64,000 bases of DNA, from the NCBI GenBank assembly GCA_041391365.1, contig JAWKOC010000003.1:310001-374000 (forward strand). Reading direction: 5' to 3'. The translations under genes and the position numbers were made by a program. Below are positions 43,819-52,708 of this stretch, piece after piece. The notes under the pieces are model-generated. The model searched no databases, was not told the origin of the DNA, and was given only the letters and a program-made list of their open reading frames with translations. Within the stretch, counting starts at the first letter, position 1. The number at the start of each line of letters is the position of its first letter. The stretch is from JAGRAX01 sp041391365 (GTDB lineage Bacteria; Bdellovibrionota_G; JALEGL01; JAGRMV01).

Positions 43819-44592
43819 ATGAAAAAAATGTATCTATTTTTGGCGGGACTGGTGATCACCGTGGGCTCCTTTCTGCAAGTCGCCATGGCGGAGAACAACT
43901 GCGAAATCGTCCATCATGAAGTAAGTGTGTTTGACAATTCGAATGACTACGTAGAATACAAGTCGATATCGGAATTGGAACAGGGGAACGAGACCAAGCC
44001 AGGCACCTTGGACAAGGTTATGAAATCGGTCATTGAGAGTGGCATTTTTACGGGTTTGATCAAAGATACTGGGGCTGATTTTCAAACAAGAGTTTTTCAA
44101 GTAGGCAAGTCAAGCCTCTATTTTTCTACCCAACAAGAGTGCCAACAAAAAGCCATCGGTCTTGGAAACATAGAATCCAACCGACAAAAAAACAAGTACA
44201 TCCAGTGGAAGTACGGTGAAAATGAAGGCCTTGTATACATGGGAGTACCGGTTGAAAAAATCAATCAAAAATTTTTCCCCTGTGTGTTGGTGAGCTTGGA
44301 ATACAAAAAAAGTGAAGACAAACAAAGCAAAGAAATTGCATTTCGAAAAAGCAGAGCAGAAGGATTCAACATTCTCTTCTCGACCGTCGCACAGTCTGAG
44401 GATGAGTGCACGAGATACCTTTCAGCTCAAATGAACGATTGGTTGCTGGACGCATTTGTCCTTGAAGGAAACTTGCACTGGCACATCGATTGGAAAAATA
44501 AAGTAGCTTCTGATCTTTTGGAAGGTCAGGTTGAATATTTTTGGGATCAAGACTATGCCACTGGATATGTTGGCTTGATCAACAAATCATGA
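43819..44592 (+). CDS. secreted protein, first of a paralogue pair after gyrA
   Basis: 257 residues; signal peptide MKKMYLFLAGLVITVGSFLQ with cleavage after AMA near residue 24, and a strong GGGGGGA ribosome site 19 nt after gyrA. The mature part shares a layout with the next gene product: a CQQKA or CEKKA helix, an IQWKYG or IEWYAY strand, FPCVLVSLEY or RPCVLEFLVN, and EDEC or LQEC. Cysteine spacing is conserved. Function unknown, periplasmic by inference. Confidence 0.75.
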   Translation: MKKMYLFLAGLVITVGSFLQVAMAENNCEIVHHEVSVFDNSNDYVEYKSISELEQGNETKPGTLDKVMKSVIESGIFTGLIKDTGADFQTRVFQVGKSSLYFSTQQECQQKAIGLGNIESNRQKNKYIQWKYGENEGLVYMGVPVEKINQKFFPCVLVSLEYKKSEDKQSKEIAFRKSRAEGFNILFSTVAQSEDECTRYLSAQMNDWLLDAFVLEGNLHWHIDWKNKVASDLLEGQVEYFWDQDYATGYVGLINKS

Positions 44593-45245
44593 AAAAACAG
44601 TTTATTCTATTTTTCTTGTGTATCGTAGGATTCCTTTCCTCAAGCTTTGCGCAAGAAACGCAATGCTATATTTTTCTTCTTGAGCATCAAATCCAAGAAA
44701 CCTCTGGAAAAAAATCTTCTGAATTGTACGAGTATCAAGTGATACAGAAAAAAATTGGAGATTGGACGCTTTTGGACTTGTCGGATGTCTCTGAATGCGA
44801 AAAAAAGGCTCATGAACAATCGCTTCTTCATAGAAAAGAAAAACAATACACAATTGAGTGGTATGCATATGATCCTCAAACGGATGCCAGGCCTTTTGGT
44901 GTAGTGGATTTTTTTTCCCAGGAAGACCGACGTCCCTGTGTTTTGGAGTTTCTTGTCAATCCTGATCAACCCACATTGCAAGTGGATTTTGTCCAGCTGG
45001 CAAGAGTACGAAACGAAGAGCTGCGTTATGCAAAAATGGCAGGCTCGTTACAAGAATGCCAAGATTTTGTCAGAGAGAGTTTGAAACATGTTTCTGGAGT
45101 TCCTTTTTATTGGGGTCTTGGATCGAGATACGACAAAGTCAATTTCTTGCACAAAGAAAAACTCAATCCATTTTTCTCGTACACCTGGGTAGGAACGTAT
45201 TTTTTTGATCAGAGTCAGAGACCGTTTTCGGTCCGAAAAAAATAA
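44589..45245 (+). CDS. secreted protein, second of the paralogue pair
   Basis: 218 residues; signal peptide MKKQFILFFLCIVGFLSSSF with cleavage near AQ (residue 22). Overlaps the previous gene by 4 nt (ATGA), so the two are co-translated. Weak but consistent similarity to its neighbour around four cysteines suggests an old tandem duplication. It converges on mscS with 13 nt between stops. Confidence 0.73.
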   Translation: MKKQFILFFLCIVGFLSSSFAQETQCYIFLLEHQIQETSGKKSSELYEYQVIQKKIGDWTLLDLSDVSECEKKAHEQSLLHRKEKQYTIEWYAYDPQTDARPFGVVDFFSQEDRRPCVLEFLVNPDQPTLQVDFVQLARVRNEELRYAKMAGSLQECQDFVRESLKHVSGVPFYWGLGSRYDKVNFLHKEKLNPFFSYTWVGTYFFDQSQRPFSVRKK

Positions 45246-45258
45246 TGTTGGAAACCAA

Positions 45259-46119
45259 TTACGATTTCATGTGAACATCAAGTTGGGGAAAGGCAATCAC
45301 AATGCCTGCTTTGTCGAGTTCGACATTGATGTTGTGCCGAACATCGCTTTCCACCTTGAGCATGCCTGCCGGAGTGAAGACATGCACCCAGAAAAAAAGT
45401 TCAAAGTCCAAGCTGCTGCTTCCAAAGTTTCGAAAGAGAACAAAGGGTTTGGGATAGGAAGCCACTTCTTCTTTTTGGGCCACGCAAGACAACAAAATCT
45501 CTTCTGTTTTGCGCGTATCTGATCCATAGGCCACACCCACTTTGATGCACCTACGAATTTTTTGATCGCGAATCGTCCAATTGATCACGTTGGATTCCAA
45601 AAAAGAACTGTTGGGCACGATGATGTCGATGTTGTCTACCGACACAATGCCCGTACTGCGCAGTCCAATGCGATTCACCGTGCCCATGATTCCGCTCACC
45701 TCCACAATGTCCCCCACACCGATGGGCCTCTCGATGAGCAAAATGATTCCACTGACAAAGTTTTTCAAAATATTCTGACTGCCAAATCCAATTCCAACGG
45801 CAAGAGCACCCCCAAATAGCGTAAAGATTTTCAAAGGAATGTTGGACAGGTGCAGAGCCAGCAGGGACACAAAAAAGATCGAAAAATAATACAATACACT
45901 CTCAACGGTTGAGCGTGCACTGTCTTTGACCTTCAATCGTTTGGAAACCGAGGCGGCCAACAAATGTGTGAGTTTGGATGCACTGACCAGCCCCAGAACC
46001 AAGATCAAAAGAGCAATGAAAAGATTGCTCACGCGAATGACATTCTCACCCACGCTGACAATTTCAAAACTCCAAATTCGATTGACCCACTCCCCGATTC
46101 TTTCGCTGTAATCAATCAT
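45259..46119 (-). CDS. mscS: small-conductance mechanosensitive channel, MscS family
   Basis: 286 residues. Three membrane helices at the N-terminal half and the pore-lining helix with GGALAVGIGFGSQNILKNFV, followed by ERPIGVGDIVEVSGIMGTV, which begins the cytoplasmic beta domain. This is the basic MscS size. It releases solutes on hypo-osmotic shock in the inner membrane. Third gene of the leftward unit rimB-rimK-mscS, 6 nt after rimK. Confidence 0.93.
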   Translation of the reverse strand: MIDYSERIGEWVNRIWSFEIVSVGENVIRVSNLFIALLILVLGLVSASKLTHLLAASVSKRLKVKDSARSTVESVLYYFSIFFVSLLALHLSNIPLKIFTLFGGALAVGIGFGSQNILKNFVSGIILLIERPIGVGDIVEVSGIMGTVNRIGLRSTGIVSVDNIDIIVPNSSFLESNVINWTIRDQKIRRCIKVGVAYGSDTRKTEEILLSCVAQKEEVASYPKPFVLFRNFGSSSLDFELFFWVHVFTPAGMLKVESDVRHNINVELDKAGIVIAFPQLDVHMKS

Positions 46120-46125
46120 CCGAAG

Positions 46126-47025
46126 CTATTCTACCTTCCGATGAGAAGATGGTCTTGCGTTTTTTTCGATGTACTCGATGATCATGCCTGCCACATTTTT
46201 TCGTGTGGCTTGTTCAATGCCTTCCAGTCCTGGAGAAGAATTGACTTCCATCACTTTGGGTCCATCCGAGGATCGAAGCATGTCTACCCCTGCGACCCGC
46301 AATCCAAGAACCCTGGCGGCTTTGACCGCTGTTGCACGTTCTTCAGGGCTAATCTTGACCAGTCTGGCCGTTCCACCTTGATGAAGATTGGAACGAAACT
46401 CGCCTTCGCGAGCCTGTCTCATCATGGAGGCCACCACCTTCTCACCGATCACAAAACAACGGATGTCCGCACCGCGTGCCTCGCTGATGAATTCTTGAAT
46501 CAAAATGTTGGCATCCAAACTTCGAAATGCACCAATCACACTTTCCGCGGCATTTTGGGTTTCGCACAGAACAACACCCTTCCCTTGCGTGCCTTCCAAA
46601 ATTTTTACCACCAGAGGGGGACCACCCACAATGCTGATCAGGTCTTTGGTGTGAATGGTGGCATGCGCAAAAGCTGTGATGGGAAGACCCACGCCTTTTC
46701 TTGATAAAATTTGCGCAGATCGAAGTTTGTCTCTGGAACGTGTGATGGAAATCGAACCATTGATGGAATACACGCCCATCATTTCAAATTGTCGAAGCAC
46801 TGCCGCACCATAAAACGTAATGGAGGAACCAATGCGTGGAATGATCGCATCGAACTCGTCCAAATTGCGCTTTTTGTAGTGCACGGTGGGAGAAGATGAG
46901 GTGATGTTCATATAACACTGGAGTGGATTGATCACCATCACACGATGCCCACGTTCGATGGCCTGTTCGACCAAACGACGTGTGGAATACAAATCTGGAT
47001 TCATGGATAAAATGCCGATGTTCAA
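46126..47025 (-). CDS. rimK: RimK-family ATP-grasp ligase
   Basis: 299 residues. N-terminal MNIGILSMNPDLYSTRRLVE and ATP-grasp motifs PLVVKILEGTQGKGVVL, QEFISEARGADIRCFVIG and KVMEVNSSPGLEGIE match RimK, which adds glutamates to the C-terminus of ribosomal protein S6 in gammaproteobacteria. Partner rimB lies upstream with an ATGA overlap. Whether S6 is the substrate here is inferred from the family. Confidence 0.93.
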   Translation of the reverse strand: MNIGILSMNPDLYSTRRLVEQAIERGHRVMVINPLQCYMNITSSSPTVHYKKRNLDEFDAIIPRIGSSITFYGAAVLRQFEMMGVYSINGSISITRSRDKLRSAQILSRKGVGLPITAFAHATIHTKDLISIVGGPPLVVKILEGTQGKGVVLCETQNAAESVIGAFRSLDANILIQEFISEARGADIRCFVIGEKVVASMMRQAREGEFRSNLHQGGTARLVKISPEERATAVKAARVLGLRVAGVDMLRSSDGPKVMEVNSSPGLEGIEQATRKNVAGMIIEYIEKNARPSSHRKVE

Positions 47026-47459
47026 AATACTTCTCCTCGTTGCAGCATATTACTTTTGGATGGATTGATCAGCATCCTTTTTTTCAGGGCTCGCCTTCCT
47101 AGCAAAAGTTCAAATCCGAGTAAAGAGCGATCGATCAGGGAAAGTTCAATGGGAAAAATAAGGTCACGAAGGTGTAGGTGGACCTCCACAATGGGGCGAA
47201 GGGTCATCTGCCCCAATGAGCTTTTGATGTTTCTCTCGTCTACCAGAGGTCTTCGGACTCTTTTGGACTGCTGATGGGGAAGATGAACGGTAAATTCCAC
47301 CAATGAAACCCCTCTTTTTTGAATTTCCACAATGTGCGTGGCATGCAAGGCCGAGGTTTTTGCACCCGTGTCCATTTTGGCTTTGATGGAATGGATCGAA
47401 AGCTCCGGAATCGATACCCACTCCCACCAGCCCACAATCAGAGGTTGTTTCTTTTTCAC
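47022..47459 (-). CDS. rimB: RimB/RimZ-type retropepsin-like protease
   Basis: About 145 residues. IVGWWEWVSIPELSIHSIKA then KMDTGAKTSALHA is the signature of the ATP-dependent zinc protease/retropepsin-like family (DUF785) that accompanies RimK. In Pseudomonas, RimB trims the glutamate tails that RimK adds. A GTG at 47457-47459 gives family length and leaves 80 bp for a divergent promoter with corA; an ATG at 47537 would collide with corA. Neither has a good ribosome site. Confidence 0.85.
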   Translation of the reverse strand: MKKKQPLIVGWWEWVSIPELSIHSIKAKMDTGAKTSALHATHIVEIQKRGVSLVEFTVHLPHQQSKRVRRPLVDERNIKSSLGQMTLRPIVEVHLHLRDLIFPIELSLIDRSLLGFELLLGRRALKKRMLINPSKSNMLQRGEVF

Positions 47460-47539
47460 GCCACGCAAACTATCAGACTTGAAAAGCCAGGCCGAGCAAA
47501 AAACCAAGGAATTCTTGCGTTGATCAAAGGCCAGCATGT

Positions 47540-48670
47540 ATGAATCTTTGCATGATCGTTTCGAAGAAAAAATGGACCAAATGGAGCATTGAGAAACGAC
47601 CAAGCCCTGGAACCGCCCCGGGCCATACGGAAACGCTGCAGGAACTGTTCCCAACCACGGTTCATATGCTGCTGTATTCTCCTGAGCATTTCGAGTTGCA
47701 TCAACTCAAAAAAAATGAGCCCCTGGAACCCTGGCTCGAAAAGGCCATGAGTCAGCAATGTAAACTATGGATTCATATTGTGGGGCTCAAAGATGTCAAA
47801 TGGCTCAAATCTATTTTTCATACGTTTTCTCTCCACCCGCTTTTGGTAGAGGACGTGTTTCATGGGTATCAGCGTCCAAAATTTGATCGATACGAAAACA
47901 TCAACTTTGTGACCCTTCGTTCATTTTTCTTTGATCCTCATTTGGATTCAGAGCAAGTGAGTTTTGTGTCGGACAGCAAAAATTTTTGCATCTCCATTCA
48001 AGAACGTGCGCCAGACTGTTTTTCTCCTTTGATGGAGAGGCTACAAAATGAGAAGAGTTTTCTACGAAATTACGGAGCAGAATTTTTGTTCTACAGTTTT
48101 TTTGACACCATTGTCGACAGTTTTTTCCCTATTTTGGAAACCATTGGAGATCAAATCGAAGACATTGAGATCCAAATGCTCAGCAATCCAAAAAACAAGC
48201 AATTGATTGCGTTGTATGAATTCAAATCTCAACTGATCCAACTGCGAAAAGCGGCATGGTCTCAGTCCGATGCATTGGATAAAATTGTCAAAAACGAAGA
48301 AAAACTAGAACTAGCATCGGAGCAGGTATTTTTTCGCGATTGTCAGGATCATGCCCATCAAATTTTGGATCTGATCGACAACTTCAAAGACATGTCCAAT
48401 GGTTTGATGGAGCTTCATTTTTCGGTGATGAACAACAAACTCAACCAAACGATGAAGATCTTGACGATGATTGCCACCATTTTCATTCCCTTGAGTTTCA
48501 TCACGAGTTTCTATGGAATGAATTTTAACCCAACACTTTCATGGTTCACGATGCCCGAACTCAGATGGAGATATGGTTATCCCATGGCCCTGACATTGAT
48601 GGTGGGGACTGTTGCCGGTATGGTTATGTATTTTCGCAAAATCAATTGGTTCGGATCATCAGAGGATTGA
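47540..48670 (+). CDS. corA: CorA-family magnesium/metal transporter
   Basis: 376 residues. A large cytoplasmic N-terminal domain (HPLLVEDVFHGYQRPKFDRY is typical), the long stalk helix, and two C-terminal membrane helices with the YGMNF pore motif between them (about residue 330). Transports Mg2+ or Co2+ across the inner membrane. Divergent from rimB. The ATG has AAAGG about 10 nt upstream; an ATG four codons later is possible. Confidence 0.93.
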   Translation: MNLCMIVSKKKWTKWSIEKRPSPGTAPGHTETLQELFPTTVHMLLYSPEHFELHQLKKNEPLEPWLEKAMSQQCKLWIHIVGLKDVKWLKSIFHTFSLHPLLVEDVFHGYQRPKFDRYENINFVTLRSFFFDPHLDSEQVSFVSDSKNFCISIQERAPDCFSPLMERLQNEKSFLRNYGAEFLFYSFFDTIVDSFFPILETIGDQIEDIEIQMLSNPKNKQLIALYEFKSQLIQLRKAAWSQSDALDKIVKNEEKLELASEQVFFRDCQDHAHQILDLIDNFKDMSNGLMELHFSVMNNKLNQTMKILTMIATIFIPLSFITSFYGMNFNPTLSWFTMPELRWRYGYPMALTLMVGTVAGMVMYFRKINWFGSSED

Positions 48671-48737
48671 ATTTTTTGCAATTCATCGAGTTCAAAATTG
48701 TTTTGACAAAACATACCAACAGGGATCTTATATACGC

Positions 48738-49484
48738 ATGAATTCACTCTATCAAAAAGCGTGTTTTGTATTCTTGGTGTGTGGAATTTTAACGACAAGT
48801 CCTGGGGCAAGGGCTCAGACCATTGATCATGCCTATACCTACGAGCAACTTGAAGATGCCTTCTACAAGGAGCCTTTTTTGAAAGTGATCATTGATTCGG
48901 TGGGGCCCGCTTCCAAAAGCAAACAAAATGTTTTTGCTTATGATGTTTCAAACCTGCAGAACCCCATCCAAGTTGTCATGAGCGGTCAACATCAGGCTCT
49001 CGCAACGACACAATCGAGAAGTGAGGCCAAGTACGAATCAGGAAAAGAATTTGTTCGCATTCCCATGCAGCTGGGTGTGGACATCACATACAATCTCGCA
49101 GCCATTCGCGGGGAAATCACAGACGAAGATCTACAAAACAGCGATGAAGGAGATGAAAATACCGTTGTTGCTGCGAACGACGATTTGATCACCGTGACGC
49201 TTCTTTGCAATGTAGAAGAGCTGTATGATGTATCATATGCTGGATCGTATCAACCCGAAGCCTTGATCAAAGTGTATCCCGATTTGAAAGGGTGCAAAGG
49301 AAGTGTCGGGCTGAGACTCAAAATTGTCAAGGCGATGAAACAAGCGGGCAAGCTTCCAGATGATGCGGAGCTGCCTTTTGTGTATCAGCTTTCTGCAACT
49401 CCCAATTTTGTTCTTGCGGAAGTGGAGTGCAAAAGTGGTGTTTACAAACACGGTAACGGTAAGTGTTATATTTTAGAAAAATAA
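48738..49484 (+). CDS. secreted protein of unknown function
   Basis: 248 residues; signal peptide MNSLYQKACFVFLVCGILTT with cleavage after ARA near residue 26. Beta-rich, with an acidic middle (EITDEDLQNSDEGDENTV) and four cysteines in the second half (LLCNVE, KGCKGS, VECKSG, GKCYIL). Not recognised. Its end overlaps the GTG start of the TPR lipoprotein gene by 22 nt. Confidence 0.72.
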   Translation: MNSLYQKACFVFLVCGILTTSPGARAQTIDHAYTYEQLEDAFYKEPFLKVIIDSVGPASKSKQNVFAYDVSNLQNPIQVVMSGQHQALATTQSRSEAKYESGKEFVRIPMQLGVDITYNLAAIRGEITDEDLQNSDEGDENTVVAANDDLITVTLLCNVEELYDVSYAGSYQPEALIKVYPDLKGCKGSVGLRLKIVKAMKQAGKLPDDAELPFVYQLSATPNFVLAEVECKSGVYKHGNGKCYILEK

Positions 49485-50260
49485 AACATACATTCATAGT
49501 CACCTGCTGGGCAGGGTTTTTCTTGTTGCTCACAGGATGCACGAGCGAATACCAGCGTGCTCAGGAATTGAGTCGAGAGAGAAAATTCAACAGCGCCATT
49601 GAATTTTATGTGTCTTTTGCCACCAACAAACCTTCCCATGAAGATGCACCCAAAGCGCTTCTCAATGCAGGCGAAATTTATCAAACCATGTTGAACCAGC
49701 AGGAAAAAGCCATTGGGATGTATCGCATGATCGTCAACTCGTATCCAGTGGGAGAAGAAACGGTCGAGGCGCAAAAACGAATAGCGGAAATCTATCGAAA
49801 CCACTTCACCGACTATGCACAGGCCTTGGTCGAATACGACAAACTTTTGAGAGCCGTCCCCAATTCTCCTCAAGCAGCACTTTATCAGTTTGAAGTCGCC
49901 CGTTGTTACACGCAGCTCAAACAATTTGAACAAGCAGAAATCGAATACCAGGAGCTCATTTCCAAATTTCCCATGTATGAAAAATTGGACGAGGTGTATT
50001 TCAAAAAAGGAAACAACGCCTACATCGCAGGGTGGTATCAAAAAGCTATCGATGACTATCAAACCTTGATTGAGAATTTTCAAAACTCCACGTTTTTGGT
50101 GGAAGCCAAATTTGGGATGGGCAATGCTTACGAAGAACTCGATGAATATGACAAAGCTCAGGCCATGTACAATGAGATTGTCGATCAATACCCTTCACGC
50201 AAAGTTGTTGAAATTCGCTTGGAAGGTCTGGTCAAACGTAGGCAAGAACGCAAACTCTGA
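49463..50260 (+). CDS. TPR-repeat lipoprotein, BamD-like
   Basis: 265 residues from a GTG start. Signal peptide with lipobox LLTGC (Cys26), then five or more tetratricopeptide repeats such as AIEFYVSFATNKPSHEDAPK and AEIEYQELISKFPMYEKLDE. The arrangement resembles BamD/YfiO outer-membrane assembly lipoproteins and related tol-pal YbgF-type TPR proteins; I cannot tell which. Located in the periplasm, anchored to the outer membrane. It overlaps the secreted gene upstream. Confidence 0.8.
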   Translation: MLYFRKIKHTFIVTCWAGFFLLLTGCTSEYQRAQELSRERKFNSAIEFYVSFATNKPSHEDAPKALLNAGEIYQTMLNQQEKAIGMYRMIVNSYPVGEETVEAQKRIAEIYRNHFTDYAQALVEYDKLLRAVPNSPQAALYQFEVARCYTQLKQFEQAEIEYQELISKFPMYEKLDEVYFKKGNNAYIAGWYQKAIDDYQTLIENFQNSTFLVEAKFGMGNAYEELDEYDKAQAMYNEIVDQYPSRKVVEIRLEGLVKRRQERKL

Positions 50261-50364
50261 CCAAGTATTCATTCCACAATCCTGTGCAATCAAAAGCAGT
50301 GGATTGGGTGCATTCTTACAGATCAATCATAGACAACTGCACCTCCAAGGGCTATCATGAGTCC

Positions 50365-51651
50365 ATGTCAACAGGTCCATTGTCCAAAGAACTTTTTCAT
50401 GCTTCCAAAAAACTCATGCCCGGTGGAGTGAGTTCTCCCGTGCGTTCCTTTGCATCTGTGGGAGGCGAGCCATTTTTTGTGGAGAAAGCCAAGGGACCGT
50501 GGATCTACGATGCAGATGGCAACAGCTACATTGACTATGTGATGAGCTACGGTCCCCACATTTTGGGTCATGCACATCCAGAAATTTTGGCCAAAGTTCA
50601 AAAAAGTTTGGAACGAGGTACTTCCTTTGGTGCACCCACCGGATTTGAATTGGAATTGGCCAAATTGATCACGGATGCAGTGCCCAGCATGGACATGATT
50701 CGATTTGTAAACTCTGGAACAGAAGCCACGATGTCCGCGATTCGTTTGGCTCGGGGCTACACCGATCGAAACAAGATCATCAAATTTGATGGGCATTATC
50801 ACGGTCACGTGGATAGCTTGCTTGTGCAAGCCGGTTCGGGTGTGGCAACACTGGGAATTCCAGGATCTCCGGGGATTCCAAAAGATGTGACCAAAGATAC
50901 AGTCTCCTTACCTTTCAATCATTTGCAGGCTGTGAAAGACGCTTTTCAAAAAGATCCCAAAGCCTATGCAGCCATCATCGTTGAACCCGTGGCAGGAAAC
51001 ATGGGCGTGATTCCTCCGAAAGAAGGTTTTTTGGAGGGTCTTAGAGATTTGTGTGATCAATATGAAACGCTTTTGATTTTTGATGAAGTCATGACAGGGT
51101 TTCGAGTCAGTCGTGGAGGAGCTCAGGAGTTGTATCATGTCAAACCTGATTTGACATGCTTGGGAAAAATCATTGGTGGCGGACTTCCAGTGGGTGCGTA
51201 TGGAGGCGAGCGCAAGATCATGGAAAAGATTGCCCCCGTAGGACACGTGTATCAAGCGGGAACGTTGTCTGGAAATCCCATTGCCATGGCGGCGGGAATC
51301 AAGATGATGAAACTTTTGAAAGAAGAAAGTTTGTATCAAAATTTAGATTATCGAGCTCACTATCTCACGGATGAACTCAAAAAAGCTGCCGAAGACAAAG
51401 GGGTCCCCATGACCTTCAATCGAGTGGGCTCGATGATGACCGCCTTTTTTCACGAAGGTCCTGTCGAAAATTATGACGATGTGAAAAAATGCGATGACCG
51501 CAGGTTCAAAAAATATTTTCACGCCATGATGGTCCAGGGAATTTACATTCCGCCTTCTCCATTTGAAGCGTGGTTCATTTCCACGGTGCACACCGAGGAA
51601 GAATTCAAAACAACGATCGACGCACACAAAAAAGCACTCGAAGATCTTTGA
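50365..51651 (+). CDS. hemL: glutamate-1-semialdehyde 2,1-aminomutase
   Basis: PLP enzyme that makes 5-aminolevulinate from glutamate-1-semialdehyde in the C5 heme pathway. 428 residues: MPGGVSSPVRSFASVGGEPF near the start, FVNSGTEATMSAIRLARGYT, FDGHYHGHVDSLLVQAGSG and LGKIIGGGLPVGAYGG with the PLP-binding Lys. The ATG at 50365 starts MSTGPLSKELF; the frame is open upstream but not family-like. Stand-alone gene. Implies C5 heme synthesis. Confidence 0.96.
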   Translation: MSTGPLSKELFHASKKLMPGGVSSPVRSFASVGGEPFFVEKAKGPWIYDADGNSYIDYVMSYGPHILGHAHPEILAKVQKSLERGTSFGAPTGFELELAKLITDAVPSMDMIRFVNSGTEATMSAIRLARGYTDRNKIIKFDGHYHGHVDSLLVQAGSGVATLGIPGSPGIPKDVTKDTVSLPFNHLQAVKDAFQKDPKAYAAIIVEPVAGNMGVIPPKEGFLEGLRDLCDQYETLLIFDEVMTGFRVSRGGAQELYHVKPDLTCLGKIIGGGLPVGAYGGERKIMEKIAPVGHVYQAGTLSGNPIAMAAGIKMMKLLKEESLYQNLDYRAHYLTDELKKAAEDKGVPMTFNRVGSMMTAFFHEGPVENYDDVKKCDDRRFKKYFHAMMVQGIYIPPSPFEAWFISTVHTEEEFKTTIDAHKKALEDL

Positions 51652-51689
51652 TCCCACAACCTTTGCGAAGGTTGCAAGGCTTTGACTTT

Positions 51690-52403
51690 TTATTTGATGC
51701 GAATGATGCGTGTGGCGGGACTGGTTTCAAATCCACTTGGATATTGTTGTTTTTCTGTCACTTGCGCTAGGCACTGTGCCAGAGACTCATTGTACGGTTC
51801 AAAGTTGGCTTGAAACTGCGTTATATTTCCGGAGCTTTCCACCTGCCATGACAATTGAACTTGTGCGACCTGCTTGAAAGAGACCAAGCACTGTTTGTAA
51901 TAGGGCATGTACATTTCAAGATTTGCGCTGATGAGTTTTTGAGGAAGATAGTGAAGTTCACGAACCGAGTTTCGAGACAGCGGTTGATCTTTGAGGCTTT
52001 GTTCATCGGAGATCAAGTCCAAATCAGATGACCATCGCAGCGTTGCCAGACCCATTTCTGGTTGCGGAAAATGCAAATTCTTGATGATGGCCTTCAAACA
52101 AGCCAGACCTTCTTGCTTGGCTTGTGATCCCTCGTGATTTTGAAATCGAATGACCCGGCCACTTGGGTTGAGCGTGAATTCCAACACCAGCGAATCAAAT
52201 GCACCTGGAATTTGATCCAAATACACTTTGTGGCAGTTGCGCAAACTGGCTCTGTGAGCATTCAGGAGCTCATACACCTGAGAAACAGAAACAGATCCTG
52301 TTGGATATTCATAGAACTCGTTGGCTTGTTTGGCCTGACTCACATCCAACGTGCTGACCATTCCCATACCCCACAAAACCAAAGCACAGATCCATTTTTT
52401 CAT
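51690..52403 (-). CDS. secreted protein with two AgmX/PglI-like domains
   Basis: 237 residues; signal peptide MKKWICALVLWGMGMVSTLD (cleavage after SQA near residue 24). Residues about 40-130 (VYELLNAHRASLRNCHKVYL, then LVLEFTLNPSGRVIRFQNHE) match the AgmX/PglI C-terminal domain known from myxobacterial gliding genes, and a second, weaker copy follows (YYKQCLVSF, VQLSWQVESSGNITQF). Each copy has the paired cysteines. No TonB-like membrane anchor is present. Function unknown; envelope role inferred. Confidence 0.78.
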   Translation of the reverse strand: MKKWICALVLWGMGMVSTLDVSQAKQANEFYEYPTGSVSVSQVYELLNAHRASLRNCHKVYLDQIPGAFDSLVLEFTLNPSGRVIRFQNHEGSQAKQEGLACLKAIIKNLHFPQPEMGLATLRWSSDLDLISDEQSLKDQPLSRNSVRELHYLPQKLISANLEMYMPYYKQCLVSFKQVAQVQLSWQVESSGNITQFQANFEPYNESLAQCLAQVTEKQQYPSGFETSPATRIIRIK

Positions 52404-52515
52404 GTCGGAAAGGATAAAGGATTTCGTCTTATGATTCAATGCAAAAACTAGAAATTCTGCCTTTGCATGCGTTTGCGGCCTATGGTACTGCCTCTTGAGT
52501 TCGTTGGGGGGAAGC

Positions 52516-52605
52516 ATGGAAAAAAAACATCGAAATGGCATGATCTGGGTGGGCATCGGTCTTTTGCTTTTGTCGATTTTGCCCTTTGCCAAGCATATTG
52601 GATAA
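52516..52605 (+). CDS. 29-residue membrane peptide
   Basis: ATG preceded by a strong GGGGGGAAG ribosome site. The product starts MEKKHRNGMIWVGIGLLLLS and ends ILPFAKHIG, a basic head followed by one hydrophobic segment of about 17 residues. It is too short for most gene finders. It lies in the gap between the AgmX-like gene and the S10 carboxypeptidase. Real translation is plausible but not proven. Confidence 0.5.
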   Translation: MEKKHRNGMIWVGIGLLLLSILPFAKHIG

Positions 52606-52708
52606 ACAAGATTTTTCATTGCAGTGTCAAATATTGGCGTTTTCTTGTTTTTTTGTTCGTATGCCTCAAGCAACTCTGATAGTTTTTTGTCAGGTTTAGG
52701 AGCATCAT

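Noticed and set aside
42702..43898. 398-codon minus-strand ORF
   Set aside because: Antisense to gyrA; translated sequence is rich in His and Phe with no family features.
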